A stretch of 64,000 nt of DNA from Flavobacterium sp. K5-23 (GTDB lineage: Bacteria > Bacteroidota > Bacteroidia > Flavobacteriales > Flavobacteriaceae), in contig NZ_CP056783.1 in the NCBI RefSeq assembly GCF_023278045.1, positions 1,769,501 through 1,833,500 on the forward strand, given 5' to 3'. Each line of letters opens with the position of its first letter. Position 1 is the first letter of the stretch. The translations under genes and the position numbers were made by a program. Below the pieces are notes generated by a model that had not been told where the DNA came from, searched no databases, and saw nothing but the letters and a program-made list of their open reading frames with translations. This document shows positions 8,833 through 22,600 of this stretch, one piece after another.

Positions 8833-9090
8833 TTATATTTTTTTCATTTGACCTTTCATCATGGTGATCTGTTCTTTCAGCATACCTTGTTTGTCTAGTC
8901 TTTTTGCTTCGTTTAGAAGGTTAGTCGCTTCTAGCTTTCTTCTTCTTGACATCGCAACTCCCGCTAGATTTAATTTGGCAACAGCCAAATCGATAGACAA
9001 TCCTAATTCGATTGCTTTCTTGAAATATTTTTCAGCTTGGTTGATATTAGTTTGCGAAAGCATTATTCCGTGTAAGTAATTGAAATATAC
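8833..9090 (-). pseudogene. 5'-truncated copy of the TPR gene at 33806-34321
   Basis: The reverse-strand reading from YFNYLHGIMLSQTN to QMKKI aligns with residues from about 85 to the end of the intact 171-residue protein at 33806-34321. Differences are few (for example one Met-Asp pair missing after GLS). The membrane-spanning N-terminal half is absent. The frame stays open to an ATG at 9120, but those first dozen residues (MPPNQALNKQV) are antisense to the hydrolase fragment on the other strand and are not homologous. The join lies at about 9081-9092. It may still be translated, but as a soluble fragment without its anchor; I treat it as a duplication remnant. Confidence 0.8.
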
Positions 9091-9716
9091 CTGTTTATTT
9101 AATGCCTGGTTTGGCGGCAAGTGCTGAATTTTTTGAACGGATTGTTCTTCTGTAAGATATATTTGAAAATTATCCGTTAGAATGGGAAATTTCCATAGAT
9201 AATGAAACTTTATCTGGTTATGCTAAAAGAATGACTCAAAAGATTTTTCGGCCCAATCCGGTTTTAATTGGCGTTTCTTTTGGAGGTATTTTGGTTCAAG
9301 AGATGGCAAATTTCATCAAAATTTAAAATGTAATTTAGAATTTCCACGAAGGATGAAACTCGCCAAAAAAAACCAAAGCTTATAAATTGATTCCTACGAC
9401 TTTGTTTGCCAATATTGAAAATCTTACGAAGTTTTCGTTTTGATCTAAAATTAATCAGCGGCTCAAGTTGTATGAAAAATATTTGATTGTTCGAGATAAA
9501 CGTTATTTAGATTGGGATGTAGAGCAGGTAATATTATGAGAAAGAACTGAGGTAGATTATTCCGTTGTACATATACACGGCGATGCTGATGATGTTTTTT
9601 CTATAAAGTACATACAGAATTGCATTGTCGTTGAAGGAGGAACTCACACCATGATATTGATGAACTACAAATGGTTGAATGGGAATTTGCCAAGGATTAT
9701 TAATATTTCTAAATAG
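9086..9716 (+). pseudogene. Decayed second copy of the alpha/beta hydrolase
   Basis: Nucleotides from about 9086 to 9716 align with the intact hydrolase at 7029-7703: ATGCCTGG.TT.GCGGC, the elbow segment TTGGCGTTTCTTTTGGAGG, GAAGGAGGAACTCACA near the end. The copy has no start codon, because homology begins at the third or fourth codon, exactly where the truncated TPR copy ends. It carries an in-frame TAA at 9153-9155, a TGA at 9441-9443 where the intact gene has GGT, an A-run frameshift near 9365 and a deletion of about 25 bp after ATGGCAAA near 9310. Its stop (9714-9716) corresponds to the end of the intact gene. Confidence 0.85.
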
Positions 9717-10604
9717 TCTTTTAAAAATTAGTCAGTAAAAAAATCATTCTGCATTGATTAAAGTATTTTATATGAATTTTTATTGAACAGGTTTTTTTAA
9801 CCTTTAATGTTTGGCTAACACCTATTGGTCATGAAATTTACAATGTAAGTTGAGTGTTTTTTTAAAATAATTTCTTTCTACTCAACTAATTTTTTATTTT
9901 TTTTCACTGAAAACGATAACCAAGAATGCTAATAAAAGTATTTACAGCTTTATATCTTTATTTAAGTGTAGTTTAAGCTTTGTTTTGTATGTAAGACGTT
10001 GAATTATTCTATTATAGCAAAACATTTTAATTTAAATACAGTAAGTGTTTTTTTGTTTTTGAAAATCAAGACGTTAGTTAATAAGTGAATCTATTTTTTT
10101 GATATTATACTATGCGTTCCTACTATTTGTTTATATTATTATTCTTGTTAAATTTATAAATTTTTATTTTTTTATGACATTAAACGTTTTTATTCGTATT
10201 TCAACAAAAAAAAATTAATTGTATTAATTTCTATTATACCTTGCGTTAATTTTAAAATAATAAACAAACTATTGTGTAGCAATAAGCTTGATTGTTTGTG
10301 TATTTTAAAGTTTAATTATTAATTATTATGCATTATATTCAAAAAATTAACAAACAATATTAATTCACTACCCCCAATTAATTAGAATATTTAAATTGAA
10401 TGTAACATCTTCAATTTACACTGATTTGCTTTTTAATTCCTATATTAATTAGTGCTACTTATTTGAAAATATAAAATATGTTTAATCGATAAAATTTTCC
10501 TGATTAAAAGTATTTAAAGCTTTAATAAGTAAAAATAACTCTTGAAAATAAATTAAAACACTGTTATATATACTTGCTTATTAAAACAAAAAAATTCCCC
10601 AAGC
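9717..10604. other. 888-bp AT-rich upstream region of the giant gene
   Basis: No coding frame is visible. The stretch is extremely AT-rich, more than any other gap in the window, and has many runs of T and A. It must hold the promoter of the giant gene. No exact TAnnTTTG box is obvious; TACTATTTG near 10121 has one extra base between the halves. Two imperfect 16-bp direct repeats are listed separately. The long AT-rich leader resembles the regulatory regions of strongly controlled surface-protein genes, but that is inference. Confidence 0.4.
10103..10247 (+). repeat. Two 16-bp direct repeats upstream of the giant gene
   Basis: TATTATACTATGCGTT (10103-10118) and TATTATACCTTGCGTT (10232-10247) match at 14 of 16 positions, start 129 bp apart and contain TGCG in an otherwise nearly GC-free region. 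They could be regulator-binding sites or alternative promoter elements for the giant gene. Confidence 0.4.
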
Positions 10605-13600
10605 ATGAAAAATTTTACTCACCTTATTTTTAATTTAGTTGGATCTAAATTAAATTTGTCTTTTTCATTAAACGCCATTTTAATTATGGTTTTTTCTATT
10701 TGTGTTGGTTCAGTTAATGCCCAAACTCAGCCAGCTGCTAGCCTAAGTCAAGGTGCCAATGGAGCTTTAACAGCTAGGACCACTCCTGTTGTATGGCAAA
10801 ATGGTAACGTAAATGCCAATCAAGCGCATTATGTAGAGGGTAATTCTTTGCCATACAGGTTAGTAATGACTCAAATGCCTATTAATGGCACTGAAGTGAC
10901 ATTGACCCTTCAATATGATTTGGTAAATAATAGCCGTTATGCCCTTGATTTTTTAACTGGTTTTCAGCAAATTCAACGTCATGATTTTGACAACCATACT
11001 GAGGAAGAAATTGTAAATCCAGTTATTGATTATTCTCAATTTTCATTAAATAGTCCTACTAGTACACTACCCATTACTACACCATCTTATCTAAACGGTA
11101 CATATGGAGCGGGAGCAGGAAGAGCTTTAGCTGATTTTAATGCATTACTAGCTGAGGATAAGTTTATTACATTATGGGGAGCCAATTTTAATACTAACGC
11201 AGGTATTAATTATACCTATTGGATTGGAAATACACAGGTTTTTACGGAAGCAGAAATTTTATCTCTAGTTGGGGGTAATAAATCGGTATCTTTTACCATA
11301 AAATTCACACCTACCTCTTCAACAGTAATTTTAGCATGGGGAGGTCATATTGCTGATAGGCTAGATTGGAGTTCAAATCCATTATTGAGTGCGGGTGCTA
11401 TCAGTGGCTCACCTTATCATACCAGAACCGTAAGCTGGAGTTTAAACAATTTAGGTAACCAGGATAGATCCCTCGCTGTGGCATTATCACCAGCAATCTG
11501 CCCATCATTTTTGACTACTCCAATAAATCCTTGTACTAATACATTAAATGGAACACCCATTCCCTGTGTTGAAAACGCTTGTGCTGGGTCAACTTTATTT
11601 TATAAGATTCCTACGGAATCAGGAGCGACTTCTTATTTGTGGTCGGTAACATCATCAATCGGGTCTTCTACTACTGGAATTGTCATTTCTCCTAACGCAA
11701 CCAGCCAGGCCATATCTGTTTATTTTCCCAATGCTGGAAAGTATACAGTTAATGCTGTTCTTAAAAATGATTCAGGTATTACCATTGCATGTCCAATAAA
11801 TACAGTGACAATTAATAATCAGGTAACTGGTAATTCTATTGCTTCCCCTCAATCTATTTGTTATGGAACTACGCCCGCTACTTTAACTGAAACAACATCT
11901 TCTTTTGGCAAAGGATATGTTTATTTATGGGAAAGCAGTACTACCAGTGCAACTTCTGGTTTTAATTCTGCTACTGGGGCAAATAATACAGCCAATTACT
12001 CTCCAGGAAGTTTAACACAAACAACCTGGTATAAACGATATGTAACTTCTGGAAGCTGTACCAGTGGTTATTCCAATGAGATTATGATTACTGTGAATCC
12101 ATTGCCAACAGCTTCCACAACCTCTCAAACTAATGTAAGTTGTTTTAGTGGAACTAATGGAAGTGCTACTGTAACAGCATCAGGAGGAACATCTCCTTAT
12201 ACTTATTCTTGGTCTCCTTCAGGCGGAACAGCAGCTACAGCTTCTGGGCTTGCCGCTGGAACTTATACCGTTACTGTTACAGACAGTAAGGGTTGTACCA
12301 AGACAGCTACAGCTACCATCACACAACCATCAGCTGCTTTATCTGCTTCTGCAACGGGAACTAATGTCAACTGTTTTGGTCAGTCAACGGGTTCAATGAC
12401 CGTTTCAGCCAGTGGGGGAACACCTTCTTATAGTTATGTAATTGCGGGTCCTACGGTTAATACCACAGGAGCAACATCAGGTATTTTCACTGGATTATCA
12501 GCTGGATTATATACAGTTACTGTCACAGATAGTAAGGGTTGTAGTACGACAGCGACTTATACAGTTACACAGCCTACAGTAGCATTATCAGCATCAGCTA
12601 CGGGAACTAATGTTAACTGCTTTGGTCAGTCTACAGGTTCAATGACCGTTTCAGCTGGTGGTGGAACAGCATCTTATAGCTATGTAATTGCCGGCCCTAC
12701 GGTTAATACTACAGGTGCTACATCAGGTATTTTCACAGGTTTATCGTCTGGAGCATATACAGTTACTGTAACAGATAGTAAGAGTTGTAGCACGACAGCG
12801 ACTTATACAGTTACACAGCCTACAGCTGCTTTAGCAATTTCATCTTCAGTAATTACAAAAGCGACTTGTCTAAATGGTACAAATGGCGCAATTGATATTA
12901 CAGTATCTGGAGGAACTTCTCCTTACACTTATTTATGGTCGAATTCGGCTACTACTGAAGATTTATCTGGATTATCAATTGGTACTTATTCAGTTATAAT
13001 TAAAGATGCAAATTTTTGTGAATTTACTTCAGTTAATATTACCATTGGTTCAACTAATTGTCTACCAGTAGCGGCAGCAGATGCAGAAACAGTAGCTGAA
13101 GACGGAAGCTTAACAGCGAGCGTAGCGGGCAACGACACTCCAAGTGGCGATGGCGGCAATGTATGGTCAGTAGTTACTGACGTAGCGAACGGAACCTTAG
13201 TATTTAATCCAGATGGTAGTTATACTTACACACCAAATGCGAATTACAATGGTTCAGACAGCTTTACGTATAAAGTATGTGATACCGATAATGATTGTTC
13301 ACAGGCCACATTGACCATTACGGTAAATGCCGTGAACGATGCCCCGGTAGCTGTTGATGATACCATTACGGCCACTGAAGACACGCTATTTACATCGACT
13401 GTTGATTTAGATTTCAACGATACCGATTTAGATGGTGATTCCTTAACGGTTGTTGCAGGAACATTTACTACAGCACAAGGCGGAACATTGGTTCTTGCTG
13501 CTGATGGTTCTTATACCTACACACCAGCATTGAACTTCAATGGAACAGACAGTGTTGATTACACCGTTACAGACGGATTCTTAACAGATATTGGAACATT

Positions 13601-16600
13601 GACCATTACGGTAAATGCCGTGAACGATGCCCCGGTAGCTGTTGATGATACCATTACGGCCACTGAAGACACGCTATTTACATCGACTGTTGATTTAGAT
13701 TTCAACGATACCGATTTAGATGGTGATTCCTTAACGGTTGTTGCAGGAACATTTACTACAGCACAAGGCGGAACATTGGTTCTTGCTGCTGATGGTTCTT
13801 ATACCTACACACCAGCATTGAACTTCAATGGAACAGACAGTGTTGATTACACCGTTACAGACGGATTCTTAACAGATATTGGAACATTGACCATTACGGT
13901 AAATGCCGTGAATGATGCCCCGGTAGCTGTTGATGATACCATTACGGCCACTGAAGACACGCTATTTACATCGACTGTTGATTTAGATTTCAACGATACC
14001 GATTTAGATGGTGATTCCTTAACGGTTGTTGCAGGAACATTTACTACAGCACAAGGCGGAACATTGGTTCTTGCTGCTGATGGTTCTTATACCTACACAC
14101 CAGCATTGAACTTCAATGGAACAGACAGTGTTGATTACACCGTTACAGACGGATTCTTAACAGATATTGGAACATTGACCATTACGGTAAATGCCGTGAA
14201 CGATGCCCCGGTAGCTGTTGATGATACCATTACGGCCACTGAAGACACGCTATTTACATCGACTGTTGATTTAGATTTCAACGATACCGATTTAGATGGT
14301 GATTCCTTAACGGTTGTTGCAGGAACATTTACTACAGCACAAGGCGGAACATTGGTTCTTGCTGCTGATGGTTCTTATACCTACACACCAGCATTGAACT
14401 TCAATGGAACAGACAGTGTTGATTACACCGTTACAGACGGATTCTTAACAGATATTGGAACATTGACCATTACGGTAAATGCCGTGAATGATGCCCCGGT
14501 AGCTGTTGATGATACCATTACGGCCACTGAAGACACGCTATTTACATCGACTGTTGATTTAGATTTCAACGATACCGATTTAGATGGTGATTCCTTAACG
14601 GTTGTTGCAGGAACATTTACTACAGCACAAGGCGGAACATTGGTTCTTGCTGCTGATGGTTCTTATACCTACACACCAGCATTGAACTTCAATGGAACAG
14701 ACAGTGTTGATTACACCGTTACAGACGGATTCTTAACAGATATTGGAACATTGACCATTACGGTAAATGCCGTGAACGATGCCCCGGTAGCTGTTGATGA
14801 TACCATTACGGCCACTGAAGACACGCTATTTACATCGACTGTTGATTTAGATTTCAACGATACCGATTTAGATGGTGATTCCTTAACGGTTGTTGCAGGA
14901 ACATTTACTACAGCACAAGGCGGAACATTGGTTCTTGCTGCTGATGGTTCTTATACCTACACACCAGCATTGAACTTCAATGGAACAGACAGTGTTGATT
15001 ACACCGTTACAGACGGATTCTTAACAGATATTGGAACATTGACCATTACGGTAAATGCCGTGAATGATGCCCCGGTAGCTGTTGATGATACCATTACGGC
15101 CACTGAAGACACGCTATTTACATCGACTGTTGATTTAGATTTCAACGATACCGATTTAGATGGTGATTCCTTAACGGTTGTTGCAGGAACATTTACTACA
15201 GCACAAGGCGGAACATTGGTTCTTGCTGCTGATGGTTCTTATACCTACACACCAGCATTGAACTTCAATGGAACAGACAGTGTTGATTACACCGTTACAG
15301 ACGGATTCTTAACAGATATTGGAACATTGACCATTACGGTAAATGCCGTGAATGATGCCCCGGTAGCTGTTGATGATACCATTACGGCCACTGAAGACAC
15401 GCTATTTACATCGACTGTTGATTTAGATTTCAACGATACCGATTTAGATGGTGATTCCTTAACGGTTGTTGCAGGAACATTTACTACAGCACAAGGCGGA
15501 ACATTGGTTCTTGCTGCTGATGGTTCTTATACCTACACACCAGCATTGAACTTCAATGGAACAGACAGTGTTGATTACACCGTTACAGACGGATTCTTAA
15601 CAGATATTGGAACATTGACCATTACGGTAAATGCCGTGAATGATGCCCCGGTAGCTGTTGATGATACCATTACGGCCACTGAAGACACGCTATTTACATC
15701 GACTGTTGATTTAGATTTCAACGATACCGATTTAGATGGTGATTCCTTAACGGTTGTTGCAGGAACATTTACTACAGCACAAGGCGGAACATTGGTTCTT
15801 GCTGCTGATGGTTCTTATACCTACACACCAGCATTGAACTTCAATGGAACAGACAGTGTTGATTACACCGTTACAGACGGATTCTTAACAGATATTGGAA
15901 CATTGACCATTACGGTAAATGCCGTGAACGATGCCCCGGTAGCTGTTGATGATACCATTACGGCCACTGAAGACACGCTATTTACATCGACTGTTGATTT
16001 AGATTTCAACGATACCGATTTAGATGGTGATTCCTTAACGGTTGTTGCAGGAACATTTACTACAGCACAAGGCGGAACATTGGTTCTTGCTGCTGATGGT
16101 TCTTATACCTACACACCAGCATTGAACTTCAATGGAACAGACAGTGTTGATTACACCGTTACAGACGGATTCTTAACAGATATTGGAACATTGACCATTA
16201 CGGTAAATGCCGTGAACGATGCCCCGGTAGCTGTTGATGATACCATTACGGCCACTGAAGACACGCTATTTACATCGACTGTTGATTTAGATTTCAACGA
16301 TACCGATTTAGATGGTGATTCCTTAACGGTTGTTGCAGGAACATTTACTACAGCACAAGGCGGAACATTGGTTCTTGCTGCTGATGGCTCATACACCTAC
16401 ACACCAGCATTGAACTTCAATGGAACAGACAGTGTTGATTACACCGTTACAGACGGATTCTTAACAGATATTGGAACATTGACCATTACGGTAAATGCCG
16501 TGAATGATGCCCCGGTAGCTGTTGATGATACCATTACGGCCACTGAAGACACGCTATTTACATCGACTGTTGATTTAGATTTCAACGATACCGATTTAGA

Positions 16601-19600
16601 TGGTGATTCCTTAACGGTTGTTGCAGGAACATTTACTACAGCACAAGGCGGAACATTGGTTCTTGCTGCTGATGGTTCTTATACCTACACACCAGCATTG
16701 AACTTCAATGGAACAGACAGTGTTGATTACACCGTTACAGACGGATTCTTAACAGATATTGGAACATTGACCATTACGGTAAATGCCGTGAATGATGCCC
16801 CGGTAGCTGTTGATGATACCATTACGGCCACTGAAGACACGCTATTTACATCGACTGTTGATTTAGATTTCAACGATACCGATTTAGATGGTGATTCCTT
16901 AACGGTTGTTGCAGGAACATTTACTACAGCACAAGGCGGAACATTGGTTCTTGCTGCTGATGGTTCTTATACCTACACACCAGCATTGAACTTCAATGGA
17001 ACAGACAGTGTTGATTACACCGTTACAGACGGATTCTTAACAGATATTGGAACATTGACCATTACGGTAAATGCCGTGAATGATGCCCCGGTAGCTGTTG
17101 ATGATACCATTACGGCCACTGAAGACACGCTATTTACATCGACTGTTGATTTAGATTTCAACGATACCGATTTAGATGGTGATTCATTAACGGTTGTTGC
17201 AGGAACATTTACTACAGCACAAGGCGGAACATTGGTTCTTGCTGCTGATGGTTCTTATACCTACACACCAGCATTGAACTTCAATGGAACAGACAGTGTT
17301 GATTACACCGTTACAGACGGATTCTTAACAGATATTGGAACATTGACCATTACGGTAAATGCCGTGAACGATGCCCCGGTAGCTGTTGATGATACCATTA
17401 CGGCCACTGAAGACACGCTATTTACATCGACTGTTGATTTAGATTTCAACGATACCGATTTAGATGGTGATTCCTTAACGGTTGTTGCAGGAACATTTAC
17501 TACAGCACAAGGCGGAACATTGGTTCTTGCTGCTGATGGTTCTTATACCTACACACCAGCATTGAACTTCAATGGAACAGACAGTGTTGATTACACCGTT
17601 ACAGACGGATTCTTAACAGATATTGGAACATTGACCATTACGGTAAATGCCGTGAATGATGCCCCGGTAGCTGTTGATGATACCATTACGGCCACTGAAG
17701 ACACGCTATTTACATCGACTGTTGATTTAGATTTCAACGATACCGATTTAGATGGTGATTCCTTAACGGTTGTTGCAGGAACATTTACTACAGCACAAGG
17801 CGGAACATTGGTTCTTGCTGCTGATGGTTCTTATACCTACACACCAGCATTGAACTTCAATGGAACAGACAGTGTTGATTACACCGTTACAGACGGATTC
17901 TTAACAGATATTGGAACATTGACCATTACGGTAAATGCCGTGAACGATGCCCCGGTAGCTGTTGATGATACCATTACGGCCACTGAAGACACGCTATTTA
18001 CATCGACTGTTGATTTAGATTTCAACGATACCGATTTAGATGGTGATTCCTTAACGGTTGTTGCAGGAACATTTACTACAGCACAAGGCGGAACATTGGT
18101 TCTTGCTGCTGATGGTTCTTATACCTACACACCAGCATTGAACTTCAATGGAACAGACAGTGTTGATTACACCGTTACAGACGGATTCTTAACAGATATT
18201 GGAACATTGACCATTACGGTAAATGCCGTGAATGATGCCCCGGTAGCTGTTGATGATACCATTACGGCCACTGAAGACACGCTATTTACATCGACTGTTG
18301 ATTTAGATTTCAACGATACCGATTTAGATGGTGATTCCTTAACGGTTGTTGCAGGAACATTTACTACAGCACAAGGCGGAACATTGGTTCTTGCTGCTGA
18401 TGGTTCTTATACCTACACACCAGCATTGAACTTCAATGGAACAGACAGTGTTGATTACACCGTTACAGACGGATTCTTAACAGATATTGGAACATTGACC
18501 ATTACGGTAAATGCCGTGAATGATGCCCCGGTAGCTGTTGATGATACCATTACGGCCACTGAAGACACGCTATTTACATCGACTGTTGATTTAGATTTCA
18601 ACGATACCGATTTAGATGGTGATTCCTTAACGGTTGTTGCAGGAACATTTACTACAGCACAAGGCGGAACATTGGTTCTTGCTGCTGATGGTTCTTATAC
18701 CTACACACCAGCATTGAACTTCAATGGAACAGACAGTGTTGATTACACCGTTACAGACGGATTCTTAACAGATATTGGAACATTGACCATTACGGTAAAT
18801 GCCGTGAATGATGCCCCGGTAGCTGTTGATGATACCATTACGGCCACTGAAGACACGCTATTTACATCGACTGTTGATTTAGATTTCAACGATACCGATT
18901 TAGATGGTGATTCCTTAACGGTTGTTGCAGGAACATTTACTACAGCACAAGGCGGAACATTGGTTCTTGCTGCTGATGGTTCTTATACCTACACACCAGC
19001 ATTGAACTTCAATGGAACAGACAGTGTTGATTACACCGTTACAGACGGATTCTTAACAGATATTGGAACATTGACCATTACGGTAAATGCCGTGAACGAT
19101 GCCCCGGTAGCTGTTGATGATACCATTACGGCCACTGAAGACACGCTATTTACATCGACTGTTGATTTAGATTTCAACGATACCGATTTAGATGGTGATT
19201 CCTTAACGGTTGTTGCAGGAACATTTACTACAGCACAAGGCGGAACATTGGTTCTTGCTGCTGATGGTTCTTATACCTACACACCAGCATTGAACTTCAA
19301 TGGAACAGACAGTGTTGATTACACCGTTACAGACGGATTCTTAACAGATATTGGAACATTGACCATTACGGTAAATGCCGTGAATGATGCCCCGGTAGCT
19401 GTTGATGATACCATTACGGCCACTGAAGACACGCTATTTACATCGACTGTTGATTTAGATTTCAACGATACCGATTTAGATGGTGATTCCTTAACGGTTG
19501 TTGCAGGAACATTTACTACAGCACAAGGCGGAACATTGGTTCTTGCTGCTGATGGTTCTTATACCTACACACCAGCATTGAACTTCAATGGAACAGACAG

Positions 19601-22600
19601 TGTTGATTACACCGTTACAGACGGATTCTTAACAGATATTGGAACATTGACCATTACGGTAAATGCCGTGAACGATGCCCCGGTAGCTGTTGATGATACC
19701 ATTACGGCCACTGAAGACACGCTATTTACATCGACTGTTGATTTAGATTTCAACGATACCGATTTAGATGGTGATTCCTTAACGGTTGTTGCAGGAACAT
19801 TTACTACAGCACAAGGCGGAACATTGGTTCTTGCTGCTGATGGTTCTTATACCTACACACCAGCATTGAACTTCAATGGAACAGACAGTGTTGATTACAC
19901 CGTTACAGACGGATTCTTAACAGATATTGGAACATTGACCATTACGGTAAATGCCGTGAATGATGCCCCGGTAGCTGTTGATGATACCATTACGGCCACT
20001 GAAGACACGCTATTTACATCGACTGTTGATTTAGATTTCAACGATACCGATTTAGATGGTGATTCCTTAACGGTTGTTGCAGGAACATTTACTACAGCAC
20101 AAGGCGGAACATTGGTTCTTGCTGCTGATGGTTCTTATACCTACACACCAGCATTGAACTTCAATGGAACAGACAGTGTTGATTACACCGTTACAGACGG
20201 ATTCTTAACAGATATTGGAACATTGACCATTACGGTAAATGCCGTGAATGATGCCCCGGTAGCTGTTGATGATACCATTACGGCCACTGAAGACACGCTA
20301 TTTACATCGACTGTTGATTTAGATTTCAACGATACCGATTTAGATGGTGATTCCTTAACGGTTGTTGCAGGAACATTTACTACAGCACAAGGCGGAACAT
20401 TGGTTCTTGCTGCTGATGGTTCTTATACCTACACACCAGCATTGAACTTCAATGGAACAGACAGTGTTGATTACACCGTTACAGACGGATTCTTAACAGA
20501 TATTGGAACATTGACCATTACGGTAAATGCCGTGAACGATGCCCCGGTAGCTGTTGATGATACCATTACGGCCACTGAAGACACGCTATTTACATCGACT
20601 GTTGATTTAGATTTCAACGATACCGATTTAGATGGTGATTCCTTAACGGTTGTTGCAGGAACATTTACTACAGCACAAGGCGGAACATTGGTTCTTGCTG
20701 CTGATGGTTCTTATACCTACACACCAGCATTGAACTTCAATGGAACAGACAGTGTTGATTACACCGTTACAGACGGATTCTTAACAGATATTGGAACATT
20801 GACCATTACGGTAAATGCCGTGAATGATGCCCCGGTAGCTGTTGATGATACCATTACGGCCACTGAAGACACGCTATTTACATCGACTGTTGATTTAGAT
20901 TTCAACGATACCGATTTAGATGGTGATTCATTAACGGTTGTTGCAGGAACATTTACTACAGCACAAGGCGGAACATTGGTTCTTGCTGCTGATGGTTCTT
21001 ATACCTACACACCAGCATTGAACTTCAATGGAACAGACAGTGTTGATTACACCGTTACAGACGGATTCTTAACAGATATTGGAACATTGACCATTACGGT
21101 AAATGCCGTGAACGATGCCCCGGTAGCTGTTGATGATACCATTACGGCCACTGAAGACACGCTATTTACATCGACTGTTGATTTAGATTTCAACGATACC
21201 GATTTAGATGGTGATTCCTTAACGGTTGTTGCAGGAACATTTACTACAGCACAAGGCGGAACATTGGTTCTTGCTGCTGATGGTTCTTATACCTACACAC
21301 CAGCATTGAACTTCAATGGAACAGACAGTGTTGATTACACCGTTACAGACGGATTCTTAACAGATATTGGAACATTGACCATTACGGTAAATGCCGTGAA
21401 CGATGCCCCGGTAGCTGTTGATGATACCATTACGGCCACTGAAGACACGCTATTTACATCGACTGTTGATTTAGATTTCAACGATACCGATTTAGATGGT
21501 GATTCCTTAACGGTTGTTGCAGGAACATTTACTACAGCACAAGGCGGAACATTGGTTCTTGCTGCTGATGGTTCTTATACCTACACACCAGCATTGAACT
21601 TCAATGGAACAGACAGTGTTGATTACACCGTTACAGACGGATTCTTAACAGATATTGGAACATTGACCATTACGGTAAATGCCGTGAACGATGCCCCGGT
21701 AGCTGTTGATGATACCATTACGGCCACTGAAGACACGCTATTTACATCGACTGTTGATTTAGATTTCAACGATACCGATTTAGATGGTGATTCCTTAACG
21801 GTTGTTGCAGGAACATTTACTACAGCACAAGGCGGAACATTGGTTCTTGCTGCTGATGGTTCTTATACCTACACACCAGCATTGAACTTCAATGGAACAG
21901 ACAGTGTTGATTACACCGTTACAGACGGATTCTTAACAGATATTGGAACATTGACCATTACGGTAAATGCCGTGAATGATGCCCCGGTAGCTGTTGATGA
22001 TACCATTACGGCCACTGAAGACACGCTATTTACATCGACTGTTGATTTAGATTTCAACGATACCGATTTAGATGGTGATTCATTAACGGTTGTTGCAGGA
22101 ACATTTACTACAGCACAAGGCGGAACATTGGTTCTTGCTGCTGATGGTTCTTATACCTACACACCAGCATTGAACTTCAATGGAACAGACAGTGTTGATT
22201 ACACCGTTACAGACGGATTCTTAACAGATATTGGAACATTGACCATTACGGTAAATGCCGTGAATGATGCCCCGGTAGCTGTTGATGATACCATTACGGC
22301 CACTGAAGACACGCTATTTACATCGACTGTTGATTTAGATTTCAACGATACCGATTTAGATGGTGATTCCTTAACGGTTGTTGCAGGAACATTTACTACA
22401 GCACAAGGCGGAACATTGGTTCTTGCTGCTGATGGTTCTTATACCTACACACCAGCATTGAACTTCAATGGAACAGACAGTGTTGATTACACCGTTACAG
22501 ACGGATTCTTAACAGATATTGGAACATTGACCATTACGGTAAATGCCGTGAATGATGCCCCGGTAGCTGTTGATGATACCATTACGGCCACTGAAGACAC

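Noticed and set aside
8861..9079. Plus-strand frames over the TPR gene and its copy (also 33864-34058)
   Set aside because: They mirror the minus-strand TPR coding sequence in both copies and have no independent support.
8640..10604. Insertion sequence or transposon between the duplicated fragments
   Set aside because: No transposase frame, terminal inverted repeat or target-site duplication was seen; a tandem duplication explains the fragments better.
16151..16396. 81-codon minus-strand frames inside the array (also at 23639-23884, 27095-27340 and 31703-31948)
   Set aside because: They are antisense to units 11, 37, 49 and 65 and exist only because the synonymous GGC-TCA-TAC variant creates a CAT on the plus strand. 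They are shadows of the repeat.
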